From: Ancylobacter amanitiformis
Lineage (GTDB): Bacteria > Pseudomonadota > Alphaproteobacteria > Rhizobiales > Xanthobacteraceae
Reading direction: 5' to 3'
NCBI RefSeq assembly: GCF_030814815.1
Contig: NZ_JAUSVR010000010.1
Coordinates: forward strand, 62,001-126,000
Length of the DNA: 64,000 nt
Under the pieces are notes generated by a model. It saw only the letters and a list, made by a program, of their open reading frames with translations, did not search any database and was not told the origin of the DNA. Shown here piece after piece: positions 54,006 to 63,106 of the stretch (within the stretch, counting starts at the first letter, position 1; the number at the start of each line of letters is the position of its first letter). Position numbers and translations under genes: made by a program.

Positions 54006-55078
54006 GATGTGGCCCTCCCGCCGTCCGGCTTGGCGGCGCCGGTGTCGTTACCTTCGGTGTCATGGGCGGCGAGAAAGGCGCGGGCGAGCGCCACCGTGCC
54101 ATGGGTATAGGCCTCGCCCATCGCCTGCGCGGTCGGGGTCTCGGCATGCGAGGCGATCCAGGCGGTCAGCAGCATGCGCCGAAGCATGATGAAGACCGGC
54201 AGGATGGCGCATTCCTCATCCGCGAGCGGCGCGACCGTGCGGTATCCTTCGATCCACGCCGCCTGAAGCGCGGGAATGTAAGGCTCGTGCTCGGCGAAGC
54301 TGATGGCGGCGGCGAAGTCGTAGAGATACCAGCTGAAGCCGCAATCATCGAAATCGATCACGCTCAGCCGCTCGCCCTCGACCAGAAGATTGGCGACCCG
54401 CATGTCGGCATGGACCAGCCCGAAGCGGTCCTCACCCTTGCCATAGGCCTCCAGCCGGGCGCGCAGCACCTGCGCCGTGCGCTCCAGCACCGCGCGGCCC
54501 GGCGCGTCGAGGCCGAGACCCGCCCGCCAGTCGCCCCACAATCGCACCTCGCCCAGCATGGCCTCGAAGTCCCAGACCTTGCGCACGAACCCCTCCGGCC
54601 GCTCCCACGCCCTGGCGTGGGCGTGCAGCCGCGCATTGATGGCGCCCAGTTCGCGATACCAGCGCGGCAGGTCCTCGCCCTCCGCCGGCTCGCGGCCGGG
54701 CAGCAGCTCGAAGGCGACGACGTGGCGGGTGAGCCCGTCATCGTCGATATCGGCGATCAGCGCGCCGTCGCTCTGCGCGATGGGGGTGAGCGTGTCGACG
54801 AGGGCCTCACGGCCAAGCGCCGCGAGCCAGGCCAGCTCGGATTCGATCTCGGCGCGGCTGTGATAGCCGGGGCGATGCACGCGAAACACCAGATCGCGGC
54901 CGCTCAAGGGATCGCAGGCCCGGAAGGTGGCGTTCTCGGAGATGGTCAGCAGCCGAAGATGGGTGGTCTCCGGCAGGCCCCAGCGCGGCAGGGCGGCGCG
55001 CAGGCCGGCCTCCAGCCGCGCGAGAAAGGTGTCGTCATACATGGGTGGCGTTATGAGTGGCGTTATGGGTTGCGTCAT
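54002..55078 (-). CDS. Aminoglycoside-phosphotransferase-fold kinase (hydroxylysine/choline kinase-like)
   Basis: 358 residues. Kinase core: LVHADMRVANLLVEG with catalytic Asp225 and VIDFDDCGFSWYLYDFA with the metal-binding Asp. The N-lobe (LTISENATFRA, DLVFRVHRPGYHS) has the GHMP-unlike APH pattern. Related proteins include hydroxylysine kinase (HYKK/AGPHD1) and homoserine-kinase-like ThrB. Coupled translation with a phospho-lyase supports a catabolic hydroxyl-amine kinase. Two start options (55078 and 55042); a direct repeat TTATG(A/G)GTGGCG lies at the 5' end. Confidence 0.82.
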   Translation of the reverse strand: MTQPITPLITPPMYDDTFLARLEAGLRAALPRWGLPETTHLRLLTISENATFRACDPLSGRDLVFRVHRPGYHSRAEIESELAWLAALGREALVDTLTPIAQSDGALIADIDDDGLTRHVVAFELLPGREPAEGEDLPRWYRELGAINARLHAHARAWERPEGFVRKVWDFEAMLGEVRLWGDWRAGLGLDAPGRAVLERTAQVLRARLEAYGKGEDRFGLVHADMRVANLLVEGERLSVIDFDDCGFSWYLYDFAAAISFAEHEPYIPALQAAWIEGYRTVAPLADEECAILPVFIMLRRMLLTAWIASHAETPTAQAMGEAYTHGTVALARAFLAAHDTEGNDTGAAKPDGGRATS

Positions 55079-55174
55079 GGAAGCCGGCTCATGTCGGAGG
55101 TTCGTCCGCGCGGTGCCGCGGGATGGGCCCGCCCTGCGCGGGTGTCATGTCGAGGATGCCGCATGCGCATGCCG

Positions 55175-55984
55175 CTATTTCCGCGCCACGGTGACGTCGA
55201 CATGGGCGCGCTCCAGCGCCCGCGCGACCGTGCCGGCGGGCGCGGCGTCGACCACGAGGCGCTGGATGTCGGGAATGCGCGCCCAGATGGCCAGCGCCTG
55301 CACGTCGAACTTCTTGTGGTCGGAGACCACGATGGTCTCCGCCGCCCGGTTCATCATCGCCTTGTAGACCCAGGCGGCGGGCGCCTCGGCATCGGCGAGA
55401 CCATCGGTGGTGATGCCGGAAATGCCGAGAATGGCGCGGTTGACGTTGTAGTTCTGCAGGAAGTCGATGGTTTCCGCGCCAACCATCATCCCCTCGCGCG
55501 CATTGTAGCGGCCGGGACACATGATGATCTCGATGGTGGGATTGGGCGCGAGCACGGTTGCCACCGAGAAGGAATGGGTGATGACGGTGATGTCGCGGCA
55601 CTCGGCCGACATGCGGCGCGCCACATGGGTGGTGGTGGCGCCGGCGCCGATGGCGATCACCTCCTTCGGCTGGATGAATTTCACCGTCACGGCGGCGATC
55701 GCCTCGCGCTCGGCCACCATCAGCCGGTGGCGCTCGGTCACGGCGGGCTCGTCGCCGAAGGGGCGCACCGCGCCGCCATAGGTGCGGTTGATGAGGCCCT
55801 TTTCCTGCAGCTCGAACAGGTCGCGGCGGATGGTTTCGGTCGAGACCTCAAGATCGGCGGCGAGGTCGCCCACGCGCAGCGTCGCGCAGGTGCGCATCTC
55901 GCTGAGGATGCGCTCGTGGCGCGCCGCCTTGTCGAGGCGCGGACGTCGCCGGTCGCCCGCGCGCGTGGTGTCGTCCTGGCTCAT
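55175..55984 (-). CDS. DeoR-family transcriptional regulator
   Basis: 269 residues from the ATG at 55984. N-terminal HTH (LRVGDLAADLEVSTETIRRDLFELQEKGLINRTYGGAV) is the DeoR signature. The C-terminal sugar-phosphate-type sensor has IGAGATTTHVARRM and SGITTDGLADAEAP. It overlaps the permease gene by 4 bases (ATGA) and lies within the operon, so it probably controls this transporter/kinase/lyase unit. Its ligand may be the phosphorylated intermediate. It could in principle also act as GlpR for the distant glp operon, but context argues for local control. Confidence 0.88.
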   Translation of the reverse strand: MSQDDTTRAGDRRRPRLDKAARHERILSEMRTCATLRVGDLAADLEVSTETIRRDLFELQEKGLINRTYGGAVRPFGDEPAVTERHRLMVAEREAIAAVTVKFIQPKEVIAIGAGATTTHVARRMSAECRDITVITHSFSVATVLAPNPTIEIIMCPGRYNAREGMMVGAETIDFLQNYNVNRAILGISGITTDGLADAEAPAAWVYKAMMNRAAETIVVSDHKKFDVQALAIWARIPDIQRLVVDAAPAGTVARALERAHVDVTVARK

Positions 55985-56775
55985 GACGCGGTCCGCCGGC
56001 GCACCAGAATTCCGACCAGCCCGCCGGTGAGGAGCAGGGCGGCGGCGCCCAGCGTGGCCATGGTGCCGAGCGCGGGCACCATCGGCGTGTAGCCCGCCAC
56101 CATCTTCGCGTAGAGCCATTTCGGGATCGTGGAATCCGCGCCCGCCGTATAGAGCGACAGCGGGAAATTGCTCCACGAGAGCAGGAACGCGAACAGCATG
56201 CCGGACCAGATGCCGGGCCATAGCAGCGGCAGCGTCACCTCGCGCAGCACCTGCAGGCGCGAGCAGCCGAGATCGATGGCGGCTTCCTCCAGCGAGGGGT
56301 CGAAGCCATAGACCTGGATGGCGATGACCAGCGTCACCACCGGCACCACCCAGACCAGATGGGCGAACACGGCGGTCATCCACGAGGTCTGGATGCCGAC
56401 CGCGCTGAAGCCGAGCAGCATGGCCAGCCCGAGCACCGGCTGGGGAAAGAAGATCGGCAGCATGATGAGCTTCTGGTACAGCCGCCGCCCTTTCCAGTCA
56501 TAGCGCGCGAAGGCCAGCGCGCCGAACGTGGCGATGAGCACGGACAGCACCGTCACCAGAAGCGCGATCAGGATCGAGTTGCGCACGATCATGCCGATCT
56601 CGATCGAATCCAGCGTCTTCTCCCACCAGTCGGTGGCATAGGCCTTCACGGGGAAGCCGAAATAGCGGCTCTTGTTGAAGCTGGCCAGCGCGCCGCAGGC
56701 GATGGGCAGATAGACCACCGCGACGACGAACAGCGTCCAGATCCAGATCAGCGCATGGGTTCGCCGATGTGTCAT
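55981..56775 (-). CDS. ABC transporter permease (PotC-like)
   Basis: 264 residues with six helices. The EAA loop is SLEEAAIDLGCSRLQVLREVTLPLLWPG, typical of polyamine/opine-type permeases. The N-terminal helix is LIWIWTLFVVAVVYLPIACGALASF. It lies 3 bases after the partner permease gene. With the PotB-like partner it forms the channel for an organic cation or amino compound. Confidence 0.9.
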   Translation of the reverse strand: MTHRRTHALIWIWTLFVVAVVYLPIACGALASFNKSRYFGFPVKAYATDWWEKTLDSIEIGMIVRNSILIALLVTVLSVLIATFGALAFARYDWKGRRLYQKLIMLPIFFPQPVLGLAMLLGFSAVGIQTSWMTAVFAHLVWVVPVVTLVIAIQVYGFDPSLEEAAIDLGCSRLQVLREVTLPLLWPGIWSGMLFAFLLSWSNFPLSLYTAGADSTIPKWLYAKMVAGYTPMVPALGTMATLGAAALLLTGGLVGILVRRRTAS

Positions 56776-56778
56776 GGC

Positions 56779-57684
56779 TCAGCGCCTCCCCAGCATGCGG
56801 TCGAGGTCCAGCTTCGACAGCGCGAACAGGGTGAGCGCGCCGATGAAGAAGGTGACGAGGACGGCCAGCGCCGAGCCCGCCGGCCAGTTCTGCGAATAGG
56901 TGAAGGCGATCTCGATATCGTGCGAGATGACGATGATCGACTGGCCGCCGAGAATCTTCGCTTCCGCCGTCGCGCCGATGGCCAGCACGAAGGTGAGCAG
57001 CATGCCGATCAGGATGCCGGGCATGGCGAGCGGCAATTCGATCTCCCGCCAGATGAACAGGCGGCCGGCGCCGAGGTCGCGCGCGGCATCGACCAGATCG
57101 CGCGGCACGAGGGCAAGGCCCAGCGTCATCGGAAACAGCATGAAGGGCAGGTAGGTGTAGAGCATGCCGAACAGGGTGATGCCGGGCGTGTACAGAACTT
57201 CCGGCCCGCCGTTGAGCCCGAGCCATTTCAGCGTGCCGTCGAGCACGCCGTTCTTGATGTAGAACAGCACCCAGCCATAGAGCCGCACGTTTTCCGAGAC
57301 GAAGAGCGGAAAGACGAACAGAACGCTGATGAAGGCCGAGGCGCGGCCGAACACCCTGTTCAGCCCATAGGCGATGGGATAGGCGATCACCGCCAGCAGC
57401 GCGACGGTGAGCAGCGCGAAGCCGCAGGACCACAGGAAGGACAGCCACACCGTGTTGGTGGGGTCGAACAGCGCGGCGAAATTCTCCAGCGTGAACGAGC
57501 GGAACACGTCGAAGGAGCGCGGCGTCGCCACGGAATAGCCGAGGATGGCGACCAGCGGCGCGGCAAAGCCGAGGGCGAGCAGCCCGATGACCGGGAGCGC
57601 GCATAGCGCGCCCGCCGAGAGCCGGCGCGCCGGGCGCTCCTCGCGGGGGGCTTCGGCATGCTGGACGATGGTGAGGTCCGCCAT
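56779..57684 (-). CDS. ABC transporter permease (PotB-like)
   Basis: 301 residues with six helices. The first helix is LCALPVIGLLALGFAAPLVAILGYSV. The EAA-type loop is LVDAARDLGAGRLFIWREIELPLAMPG. It lies 3 bases after the ATPase gene and 3 before the PotC-like gene, consistent with a single transcript. Confidence 0.9.
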   Translation of the reverse strand: MADLTIVQHAEAPREERPARRLSAGALCALPVIGLLALGFAAPLVAILGYSVATPRSFDVFRSFTLENFAALFDPTNTVWLSFLWSCGFALLTVALLAVIAYPIAYGLNRVFGRASAFISVLFVFPLFVSENVRLYGWVLFYIKNGVLDGTLKWLGLNGGPEVLYTPGITLFGMLYTYLPFMLFPMTLGLALVPRDLVDAARDLGAGRLFIWREIELPLAMPGILIGMLLTFVLAIGATAEAKILGGQSIIVISHDIEIAFTYSQNWPAGSALAVLVTFFIGALTLFALSKLDLDRMLGRR

Positions 57685-57687
57685 TGC

Positions 57688-58812
57688 TCAACCCCTCAGC
57701 GTGAAGGCATCAGTAGCATCCCAGCCGAGCGTGACGCGGGGCTCGGCGCCCGCCGGCAGCGCCCGCGCGCGGGAGAGTTCCACCAGCATCACCTTTTCCC
57801 CGCCGTCCCGCGCATTCACCCGCACCTGGTACTGGATGCGCGAGCCGAGCGAATATTCGTTGTAGACGACGCCCTCGACCCGGTTGTCGGCGCTCTCGCC
57901 GGGGCCGAGCACGCGCATATATTCCGGGCGGATGACGATGAAGGCGCGGTCGGGCGCGCCGGCTTCCGCGATGCCCTGCGGGGGCTGGACCTTGAAGGCG
58001 CCGGACACATCCACGCCGCTCCAGCCGCCATCCGCTCCGCGCGTCACCTCGATGCTGTTCACCTCACCGACGAACTCGCACACGAAGCGATCGACCGGGG
58101 CGCCGTAAATCTCCTCGGGCGTGCCGACCTGCACCAGCTTGCCCGCGCGCATCACGCCGATGCGGTCGCTCATCACCATCGCCTCTTCCAGCGAATGGGT
58201 GATGTAGATGAAGGTCTTGCCGGTCTCGCGGTGCAGGTCCTTCAGCTCCTTCTCCAGCGTTTTCTTGAGCTTGTAGTCGATGGCCGAGAGCGGCTCGTCG
58301 AAGAACAGCACTTCCGGGTCATAGGCCAGCGCCCTTGCCAACGCCACGCGCTGACGCTCGCCGCCCGAGCATTTCATCACGTTCTTGTCGTGATAGGTCT
58401 CGGGCAGGCGTACGATTGCCATCAGTTCCAGCGCGCGGGCCTTGCGGGCCGCCGCATCGACGCCCTTCACCTTGAGCGGGAAGGCGATGTTCTCGCCGAC
58501 GCTCTTGTGCGGAAACAGCGCGAGCGACTGGAAGACGAGGCAGGTCGGCCGCTTGTTCGGCGGCACGTCGTTGATGCGTTCGCCATGCAGCGTGATGTTG
58601 CCCTCGCTGGGGCTGTCCATGCCCGCCAGCATGCGCAGCAGCGTGGTCTTGCCCGAGCCGGAAGGGCCGACAATGGTGAGGAATTCACCCTCGCGCACGT
58701 CGAGGTCGATGCCCTGCACGGCATGAAACCCACCGAAGCTCTTGCGCACGCCGACCAGCTGGAGGATCGGCCTGCGGGCAGGGGCGGTGGGGGCGGTCAT
58801 CGTCGGGAACAT
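57688..58812 (-). CDS. ABC transporter ATPase (PotA-like)
   Basis: 374 residues from the ATG at 58812, chosen because GGAAG lies upstream; codons before it run into the hairpin repeat. Walker A LTIVGPSGSGKTTLLRML, signature KCSGGERQRVALARAL, Walker B VLFFDEPLSAIDYK, and a C-terminal TOBE domain (about 290-370). The signature begins CSGG rather than LSGG. It belongs to the spermidine/putrescine importer class and drives the two permeases encoded next. Confidence 0.92.
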   Translation of the reverse strand: MFPTMTAPTAPARRPILQLVGVRKSFGGFHAVQGIDLDVREGEFLTIVGPSGSGKTTLLRMLAGMDSPSEGNITLHGERINDVPPNKRPTCLVFQSLALFPHKSVGENIAFPLKVKGVDAAARKARALELMAIVRLPETYHDKNVMKCSGGERQRVALARALAYDPEVLFFDEPLSAIDYKLKKTLEKELKDLHRETGKTFIYITHSLEEAMVMSDRIGVMRAGKLVQVGTPEEIYGAPVDRFVCEFVGEVNSIEVTRGADGGWSGVDVSGAFKVQPPQGIAEAGAPDRAFIVIRPEYMRVLGPGESADNRVEGVVYNEYSLGSRIQYQVRVNARDGGEKVMLVELSRARALPAGAEPRVTLGWDATDAFTLRG

Positions 58813-58876
58813 GCGGGTCTTCCGGTCGTGAGCAGGTGGTCGAGGACAAGGGGCGGATGGAGCCCCCCATTTCTTC

Positions 58877-58986
58877 CCTCTCCCCATCGGGGAGAGGTGG
58901 CCCGCGCTGCGGGTCGGTGAGGGGGTGACGCCATCGGCAAGTGCCGAAGGCCCCTCGCCCCACCCCTTTCCCCGACGGGGAGAGGG
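58877..58986. repeat. Mosaic hairpin repeat (BIME-like), copy 2
   Basis: CCTCTCCCC-ATC-GGGGAGAGG (58877-58897), CCCGC-GCT-GCGGG (58901-58913), GTCGGTGAGGGGGTGA, and a final TTTCCCCGACGGGGAGAGG arm. Same order as at 49605-49714 with a different middle hairpin. It lies between the binding-protein and ATPase genes and may set their relative expression. Confidence 0.85.
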
Positions 58987-59013
58987 AGCCGCCCCGCTTA
59001 CCCCCGCAGGCGC

Positions 59014-60165
59014 TTACCCCCGCAGACGCTTGGCGGCGTTCATGATGTCGAGCGCCTTGTCGTAGTCCGGCACGATGTCGTACTCGACCGAGCGGGCCAT
59101 CTCTTCTCCGAGGCTTTCCCACTGGATGGCGTCGAGTTCGTCCTTGGTGAACAGCTTGAAGCAGTCGGGATTGCCCATCTGCGCCACGGGATTGAACGTG
59201 CCCTCGGCGAAGGCGACGGTGTGGGCGACGTCGGGCGCCTGCACGTATTTCAGGAAATCGATCGCCAGCGGCGAGAGATTGGGGTTGTTCACGGTCGACG
59301 TCACCTCGATCCACGAGATGCCGCCCTTGCCGCCGGCCAGAGGGCCCCTGAGCGGGGTGATGGCGCGCAGGTTCGGATGACCGTCGGCGCGGGCCGGCGA
59401 GACCGAATAGGTGCCGCCGGTCATGTGCAGGTCGATCTCGCCGGAAATCAGCGCCTGGTTCATCGAGGCGATGTCGCCGATCAGCTTGGCGCCCTTGAAG
59501 ACGCGCTTGGCGGTCTCCTCGAACTTGGCAAGCTCATCCGGCGTGTGCACCTTGAACGGGTCGATGCCGGCGATGATGAAGATGTTGAAGACGTTCCAGT
59601 CGTCGGATTCCAGGATGCCGTATCTGCCGGCCAGCGCGGGATCGTTGAACAGGTCCCAGCCGGTATCCTCGGCGGTCTTGCGGCTGACCTTGTCGGTATT
59701 GACGACGAAGCTGTAGGGCCCGAAGCGCTGGACCATGCCGATCAGCTCCGCGCCATCCTCGCTCATCGCCCATTTATAGGGCCATTTGAACTCGGGCAGC
59801 ATCTTGGCGAAGAAGGGCTCGAACTCGGCCTTCGGCAGCGGCCGGATCAGCTTCTCGGGCAGCATCACCTTGCGCGCCCAGGGGTTGTTCACATTGATCA
59901 GATCCCAGGTGTTGATCTCGCCGGCGCGCAGCCGGTTGATCATGGTGGGATCGTTGGTGAGGCTCTCGGCCTTCACGGTGGCGCCGGTGCTGGAGCGGAA
60001 CGGGTCGAGCACCTGCGCGGAATTGTAGCCCTCCCAGCACAGGATGTTCAGTTCCTTCTCGCGCGCGGCGAGGGCCGGGCCGGAACCGATCATCGGGCCG
60101 GCGGCGAGCGCGCCGATCCCTGCGCCCATGCCCTGCAGCAGCGACCTTCTGGAAATGCCTGCCAT
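59014..60165 (-). CDS. Periplasmic substrate-binding protein (PotD-like)
   Basis: 383 residues. The leader ISRRSLLQGMGAGIGALAAG has the twin-arginine pattern, so export by Tat is likely, with cleavage near ALAA. The body (LNILCWEGYNSAQVLDPF, DLINVNNPWARKVM, LHMTGGTYSVSPAR, WIEVTSTVNNP) matches polyamine-type binding proteins. It is the first gene of the operon. Ligand unknown; from the neighbours a hydroxylated amine is a reasonable guess. Confidence 0.9.
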   Translation of the reverse strand: MAGISRRSLLQGMGAGIGALAAGPMIGSGPALAAREKELNILCWEGYNSAQVLDPFRSSTGATVKAESLTNDPTMINRLRAGEINTWDLINVNNPWARKVMLPEKLIRPLPKAEFEPFFAKMLPEFKWPYKWAMSEDGAELIGMVQRFGPYSFVVNTDKVSRKTAEDTGWDLFNDPALAGRYGILESDDWNVFNIFIIAGIDPFKVHTPDELAKFEETAKRVFKGAKLIGDIASMNQALISGEIDLHMTGGTYSVSPARADGHPNLRAITPLRGPLAGGKGGISWIEVTSTVNNPNLSPLAIDFLKYVQAPDVAHTVAFAEGTFNPVAQMGNPDCFKLFTKDELDAIQWESLGEEMARSVEYDIVPDYDKALDIMNAAKRLRG

Positions 60166-60232
60166 CTCGAAATCCCCTTGGATTATGGGCGCGAAGCTCT
60201 GATGGCCGCGCGGTCAATGTGGTTCTTATGTT

Positions 60233-60248
60233 GGATCCTGTGTGATCC
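60233..60248. promoter_or_regulatory. Small inverted repeat upstream of the transporter operon, possible DeoR site
   Basis: GGATC-N6-GATCC, which also reads as a direct repeat GATCCT-N4-GATCCT. It lies in the divergent gap, 68 bases before the binding-protein start. Weak evidence. Confidence 0.28.
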
Positions 60249-60400
60249 TAAACATGCTGAATTGGGCTTTACAACATCAAGTTTGCAGCGCAACGTGATG
60301 AAAAGGAAGGCAGCCTAATTCGTCGGCAATGAGCGCCGGCGCGGGTGGGCTCGGCGCCTAATCACTTGTCCCAACAGATTCATTCGGGAATTGACGATCC

Positions 60401-61210
60401 ATGTTCACGTCGCTCGCGGGGAAAACCGTCATCGTTACCGGCGCCAGCAAGGGCATCGGGCGCGGCATCGCGCGGCGCTTCGGCGAGGCCGGGCTCAACG
60501 TTCTCGTGGTGAGCCGCCACATTGCGGACGCGCAGCGCGTGGCGGGCGAGATCGGCCCCCACGCCTCCGCCTTCGCCGCCGACGTGACCAGCCCGGAGGA
60601 CAGCGCGGCGATGGCCGCGGCGGCGCTGGAGCGCTATGGCGCGATCGACGTGCTGTGCGCCAATGCCGGCATCTTCCCCGCCGCGAAGCTCGGCGACATG
60701 ACGGCCGCCGATTTCGACCATGTCATCGGCACCAACCTGAAGGGCACGTTCCTCTCGGTCTCCGCGGTGCTCCCAGCGATGAAGGCGCAGAACAAGGGGC
60801 GCATCGTCATCACCTCGTCCATTACCGGGCCGATCACCGGCTTTCCCGGCTGGACGCATTACGGCGCGTCGAAGGCCGGCCAGCTCGGCTTCATGCGCAC
60901 CGCCGCCATCGAACTGGCGCCGTGGAGCATCACGGTGAACGCCGTCATGCCGGGCAATATCCTCACCGAGGGCATGGAGGGGATGGGTGAGGCCTATATC
61001 GCCGCCACCGCCGCCTGCGTGCCGATGAAGAAGCTCGGCGCGGTGGCCGACATCGCCAATGCCGCGCTGTTCTTCGCCAGCGAGGAGGCCGGCTACATCA
61101 CCGGGCAGGGACTGGTGATCGATGGCGGGCAGGTTCTCCCGGAATCGCCGATGGCGCTGGACGAGATGGGCACGGCCCGAGTGGACGCGGTCCGAGTGGA
61201 CGCCGCCTGA
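60401..61210 (+). CDS. Short-chain dehydrogenase/reductase (FabG-like)
   Basis: 269 residues. Cofactor loop VTGASKGIGRGIA, NAG at CANAGIFPAA, catalytic Ser in ITSSIT and Tyr-x3-Lys in HYGASKAGQ, and the C-terminal YITGQGLVIDGG. A tail of about 20 residues rich in Asp/Val/Ala (ARVDAVRVDAA, partly duplicated) is added. It is divergent from the ABC operon. It may oxidise a hydroxyl compound of that pathway, but could be independent. Confidence 0.87.
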   Translation: MFTSLAGKTVIVTGASKGIGRGIARRFGEAGLNVLVVSRHIADAQRVAGEIGPHASAFAADVTSPEDSAAMAAAALERYGAIDVLCANAGIFPAAKLGDMTAADFDHVIGTNLKGTFLSVSAVLPAMKAQNKGRIVITSSITGPITGFPGWTHYGASKAGQLGFMRTAAIELAPWSITVNAVMPGNILTEGMEGMGEAYIAATAACVPMKKLGAVADIANAALFFASEEAGYITGQGLVIDGGQVLPESPMALDEMGTARVDAVRVDAA

Positions 61211-61266
61211 TTGGTCGCGGCCTGAGCGGGCGGGGGCGACCTCGCGTCTCGGAAGCCGGGCGCCCC

Positions 61267-62052
61267 TCAGTCCATGATGTGGTAGCCGCCGTCGATATAG
61301 AGCACCTGACCGGTCATCAGCCGCGCCGCGTCATGGGCGAGGAAGGCGGTGGCGACCCCGACATCGTCGATCGACACCAGTTCGCGCGCCGGCGCCTTGG
61401 TCTTCGCCTTCTCCAGCAGCGCGTCGAATTCCGGGATGCCGGAGGCGGCGCGGGTGGCCAGCGGGCCGGGCGAGATGGCGTGCACGCGGATGCCCCGGGG
61501 ACCAAGCTCGGCCGCGAGGTAGCGCACCGCGCTCTCCAGCGCCGCCTTCGCCACGCCCATGATGTTGTAGTTCTCCACCACCCGCTCCGAGCCGTAATAG
61601 GTCATGGTGAACAGCGTGCCGCCCTCCGTCATCAGCGGCTCGGCGAGGTGCGCCATGCGGATGAACGACCAGCAGGAAATTTCCATCGTCTTGAGAAATC
61701 CGTCGAGCGGGGCGTCGGTCACGCGGCCGGCCAGCGTGCCCTGCGGCGAGAAGGCGATGGAATGCACCACGAAATCGAGCGAGCCCCATTCGCGCGCTAT
61801 TGCCTCGAACACGGCTTCCATCTGGCCGGGCACGGCGACGTCCAGAGGCAGGAAGATCGGCGCCTCCAGTTCCCGCGCCAGCGGCTCCACATGGGGACGC
61901 GCCTTGTCGTTGAGATAGGTGACGGCCAGTTCCGCTCCGAAGGCCCGGAAGGCGCGGGCACAGCCCCAGGCGATCGACCTGTCATTGGCGATGCCGACGA
62001 TGAGCCCGCGCTTGCCGTCGAGCAGTCTGGCCTTGGCGATGGGAATGGGCAT
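61267..62052 (-). CDS. fabI: Enoyl-[acyl-carrier-protein] reductase
   Basis: 261 residues. GIANDRSIAWG (20-30) is the FabI cofactor motif. The active-site pair is Tyr162 and Lys169 (Tyr-x6-Lys) with an additional Tyr152. The typical FabI beginning LLDGKRGLIVGIAN is present. It reduces enoyl-ACP with NADH in fatty-acid elongation. It lies 88 bases downstream of the phosphate acyltransferase gene. Confidence 0.93.
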   Translation of the reverse strand: MPIPIAKARLLDGKRGLIVGIANDRSIAWGCARAFRAFGAELAVTYLNDKARPHVEPLARELEAPIFLPLDVAVPGQMEAVFEAIAREWGSLDFVVHSIAFSPQGTLAGRVTDAPLDGFLKTMEISCWSFIRMAHLAEPLMTEGGTLFTMTYYGSERVVENYNIMGVAKAALESAVRYLAAELGPRGIRVHAISPGPLATRAASGIPEFDALLEKAKTKAPARELVSIDDVGVATAFLAHDAARLMTGQVLYIDGGYHIMD

Positions 62053-62140
62053 GAGGCACTCCGTTCGGGGCCGGAAACGGATGAGGGAACCGCGTTATCC
62101 ATCAATCAACCAGAGCCGGCGACCAGGGCCGGATCCGGCT

Positions 62141-63106
62141 CTAGTCGGCGACGATCTGGGTCATGCTGCGGCGCGCGCCGGCATAGAGCGTGGCGACGGC
62201 GCAGGAGGCGAGCCGCGTACGCACGCTGTCCGCGCGCGAGGTCAGGATGATCGGCACGCGCGCGCCGAGCACGATGCCGGCGGCATCGGCATGGGCGAGG
62301 AAGGTGAGGTTCTTCGCGAGCATGTTGCCGGCCTCGAGGTCCGGCACGACGAGGATCTGCCCGTGCCCGGCGACAGCCGAGACGATGCCCTTGATCCGCG
62401 CCGCCTCGGGATCGATGGCGTTGTCGAAGGCAAGCGGGCCATCGACGATGCCGCCGGTGATCTGGCCGCGCTCGGCCATCTTGCACAGCGCCGCCGCGTC
62501 GATGGTGGAGGGGATCTTGGTCGTCACCGTCTCCACCGCCGAGAGGATGGCGACCTTCGGCGTGCCGAGGCCGATGCCGGCCCACAGGTCGATGGCGTTC
62601 TGGATGATGTCGCGCTTGGCGTCGAGGTCGGGGAAGATGTTGATCGCCGCATCGGTGATGAACAGCGTTTCCTCATGGCCGGGCACATCCATGATGAAGA
62701 CGTGGCTGATGCGCCGGCCGGTGCGCAGGCCGGTGGCGGAGGCCGCGACCTCCTTCATCAGTTCGTCCGTGTGCAGGCTGCCCTTCATGAGCAACTCGCC
62801 GCGCCCCTCGCGCACCAGTTGGACCGCCTTGGCCGCGGCCGCATGGCTATGCTGCGCATCCACGATCTCCACCCCGGTGAGGTCGAGACCGAGGCCCGCC
62901 GCGAGCGAGCGGATCTTGGCTTGCGGTCCGACCAGGATGGGCTCGATCAGCCCCGCCGCCCTGGCCTCCAGCGCGCCGCGCAGGGAGGTCTCGTCGCACG
63001 GGTGGGCGACGATGGTCACCGCCGGTTCGCAGGCGCGAGCCTTGGCGATCAGCCGGTCGTATTTCGAAGGGCCGGCCGTGCCGGGCGGGAGCCGTGTGTC
63101 AGCCAT
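62141..63106 (-). CDS. Phosphate acetyl/butyryltransferase family protein
   Basis: 321 residues from the ATG at 63106, overlapping the end of the DUF3141 gene by 8 bases. The PTA/PTB fold is shown by LIEPILVGPQAKI, GELLMKGSLHTDELMKEV, RISHVFIMDVPGHEE, ITDAAINIFPDLDAKRDIIQNA and QILVVPDLEAGNMLAK. It exchanges an acyl group between CoA and phosphate. In many relatives an acetate kinase gene follows; here fabI follows directly. It may be annotated elsewhere as a bifunctional enoyl-CoA hydratase/Pta, but no hydratase domain is present. Confidence 0.88.
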   Translation of the reverse strand: MADTRLPPGTAGPSKYDRLIAKARACEPAVTIVAHPCDETSLRGALEARAAGLIEPILVGPQAKIRSLAAGLGLDLTGVEIVDAQHSHAAAAKAVQLVREGRGELLMKGSLHTDELMKEVAASATGLRTGRRISHVFIMDVPGHEETLFITDAAINIFPDLDAKRDIIQNAIDLWAGIGLGTPKVAILSAVETVTTKIPSTIDAAALCKMAERGQITGGIVDGPLAFDNAIDPEAARIKGIVSAVAGHGQILVVPDLEAGNMLAKNLTFLAHADAAGIVLGARVPIILTSRADSVRTRLASCAVATLYAGARRSMTQIVAD

